Positions 13,795 through 13,818 of a stretch of DNA of 13,818 nucleotides are shown here, one piece after another (position 1 is the first letter of the stretch; each line of letters starts with the position of its first letter). The DNA is from Bacillota bacterium. Lineage in GTDB: Bacteria > Bacillota_I > Bacilli_A > MOL361 > Turicibacteraceae. The notes below the pieces were generated by a model that did not search any database, had not been told where the DNA came from, and saw only the letters and a program-made list of their open reading frames with translations. A program made the translations under genes and the position numbers. The stretch lies in NCBI GenBank assembly GCA_003486705.1, contig DNGE01000152.1:6475-20292 (forward strand). Direction: 5' to 3'.

Positions 13795-13818
13795 AAATTT
13801 TTAATAAATCTTCTAAAC
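13793..13818 (-). CDS. Possible C-terminal end of an unidentified gene, cut by window edge
   Basis: On the minus strand one frame reads LEDLLKI and then TAA (13795-13793), which overlaps the start of the terminator hairpin. A stop immediately before an intrinsic terminator is the usual arrangement, so this is probably the end of the gene upstream of alaS. Seven visible residues are too few to identify it, and a second minus frame is also open to the edge. Confidence 0.3.

Noticed and set aside
1..13818. Mobile element, prophage, CRISPR array, defence island or other new system
   Set aside because: No transposase, integrase, repeated spacer units, tRNA-flanked insertion or cluster of unknown genes is visible; almost all coding sequence belongs to well-known housekeeping families.

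Overview
The window looks like chromosomal housekeeping DNA from a low-GC, endospore-forming member of the Bacillota. The codons are AT-rich, strong Shine-Dalgarno sequences are common, an alanyl T-box is present, and so is an intact gene for the mother-cell sporulation factor sigma-K. The long block from alaS to greA has the gene order of the Bacillus subtilis yrr region (alaS-yrzL-yrrK-yrzB-yrrL-yrrM-yrrN-yrrO-udk-greA). The genus cannot be proved from the sequence. A Turicibacter/Erysipelotrichia-like or deep Bacilli origin is my inference.

Layout. The left edge (1-75, minus) holds the first 25 codons of a YqeG-type HAD phosphatase gene. Divergent from it, and the only complete gene on the plus strand, is sigK (235-924), with a possible sigma-E-type promoter. 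A two-way terminator separates sigK from the convergent nadD-nadE pair (976-3482, minus), which encodes the last two steps of NAD synthesis. Then come mtnN (SAH/MTA nucleosidase, with its own terminator) and greA (transcript-cleavage factor, with its own terminator). Going further right, still on the minus strand, are udk, two U32-family proteins (YrrO and YrrN), the methyltransferase TrmR (YrrM), the lytic transglycosylase MltG, a DUF1292 protein, RuvX, IreB and AlaRS. The last 436 bases hold the alaS control region: a sigma-A promoter with a 17-base spacer, a complete T-box leader with a GCU (Ala) specifier and an attenuator. Beyond it are a terminator and the last codons of a gene that runs off the window.

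How the genes fit together. The right block is a translation and RNA cluster. AlaRS charges tRNA-Ala. RuvX matures 16S rRNA. YrrN/YrrO hydroxylate wobble uridine 34 and TrmR methylates it to 5-methoxyuridine, in tRNAs that read four-codon boxes including Ala. GreA rescues stalled RNA polymerase. MltG and IreB link the block to the cell wall. NadD/NadE and MtnN supply NAD and recycle SAM by-products. A terminator placed just before mltG suggests that transcription of the long operon is stepped down between its proximal and distal parts.

I found no mobile element, CRISPR array, tRNA or rRNA gene, prophage or clearly new system. The points most worth following up are the cysteine-poor/cysteine-rich U32 pair beside trmR, the uninterrupted sigK placed among metabolic genes, the terminator before mltG, and several strong inverted repeats that standard annotation would leave unexplained. 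Four gene starts were moved downstream of the longest-ORF start on the basis of ribosome binding sites.
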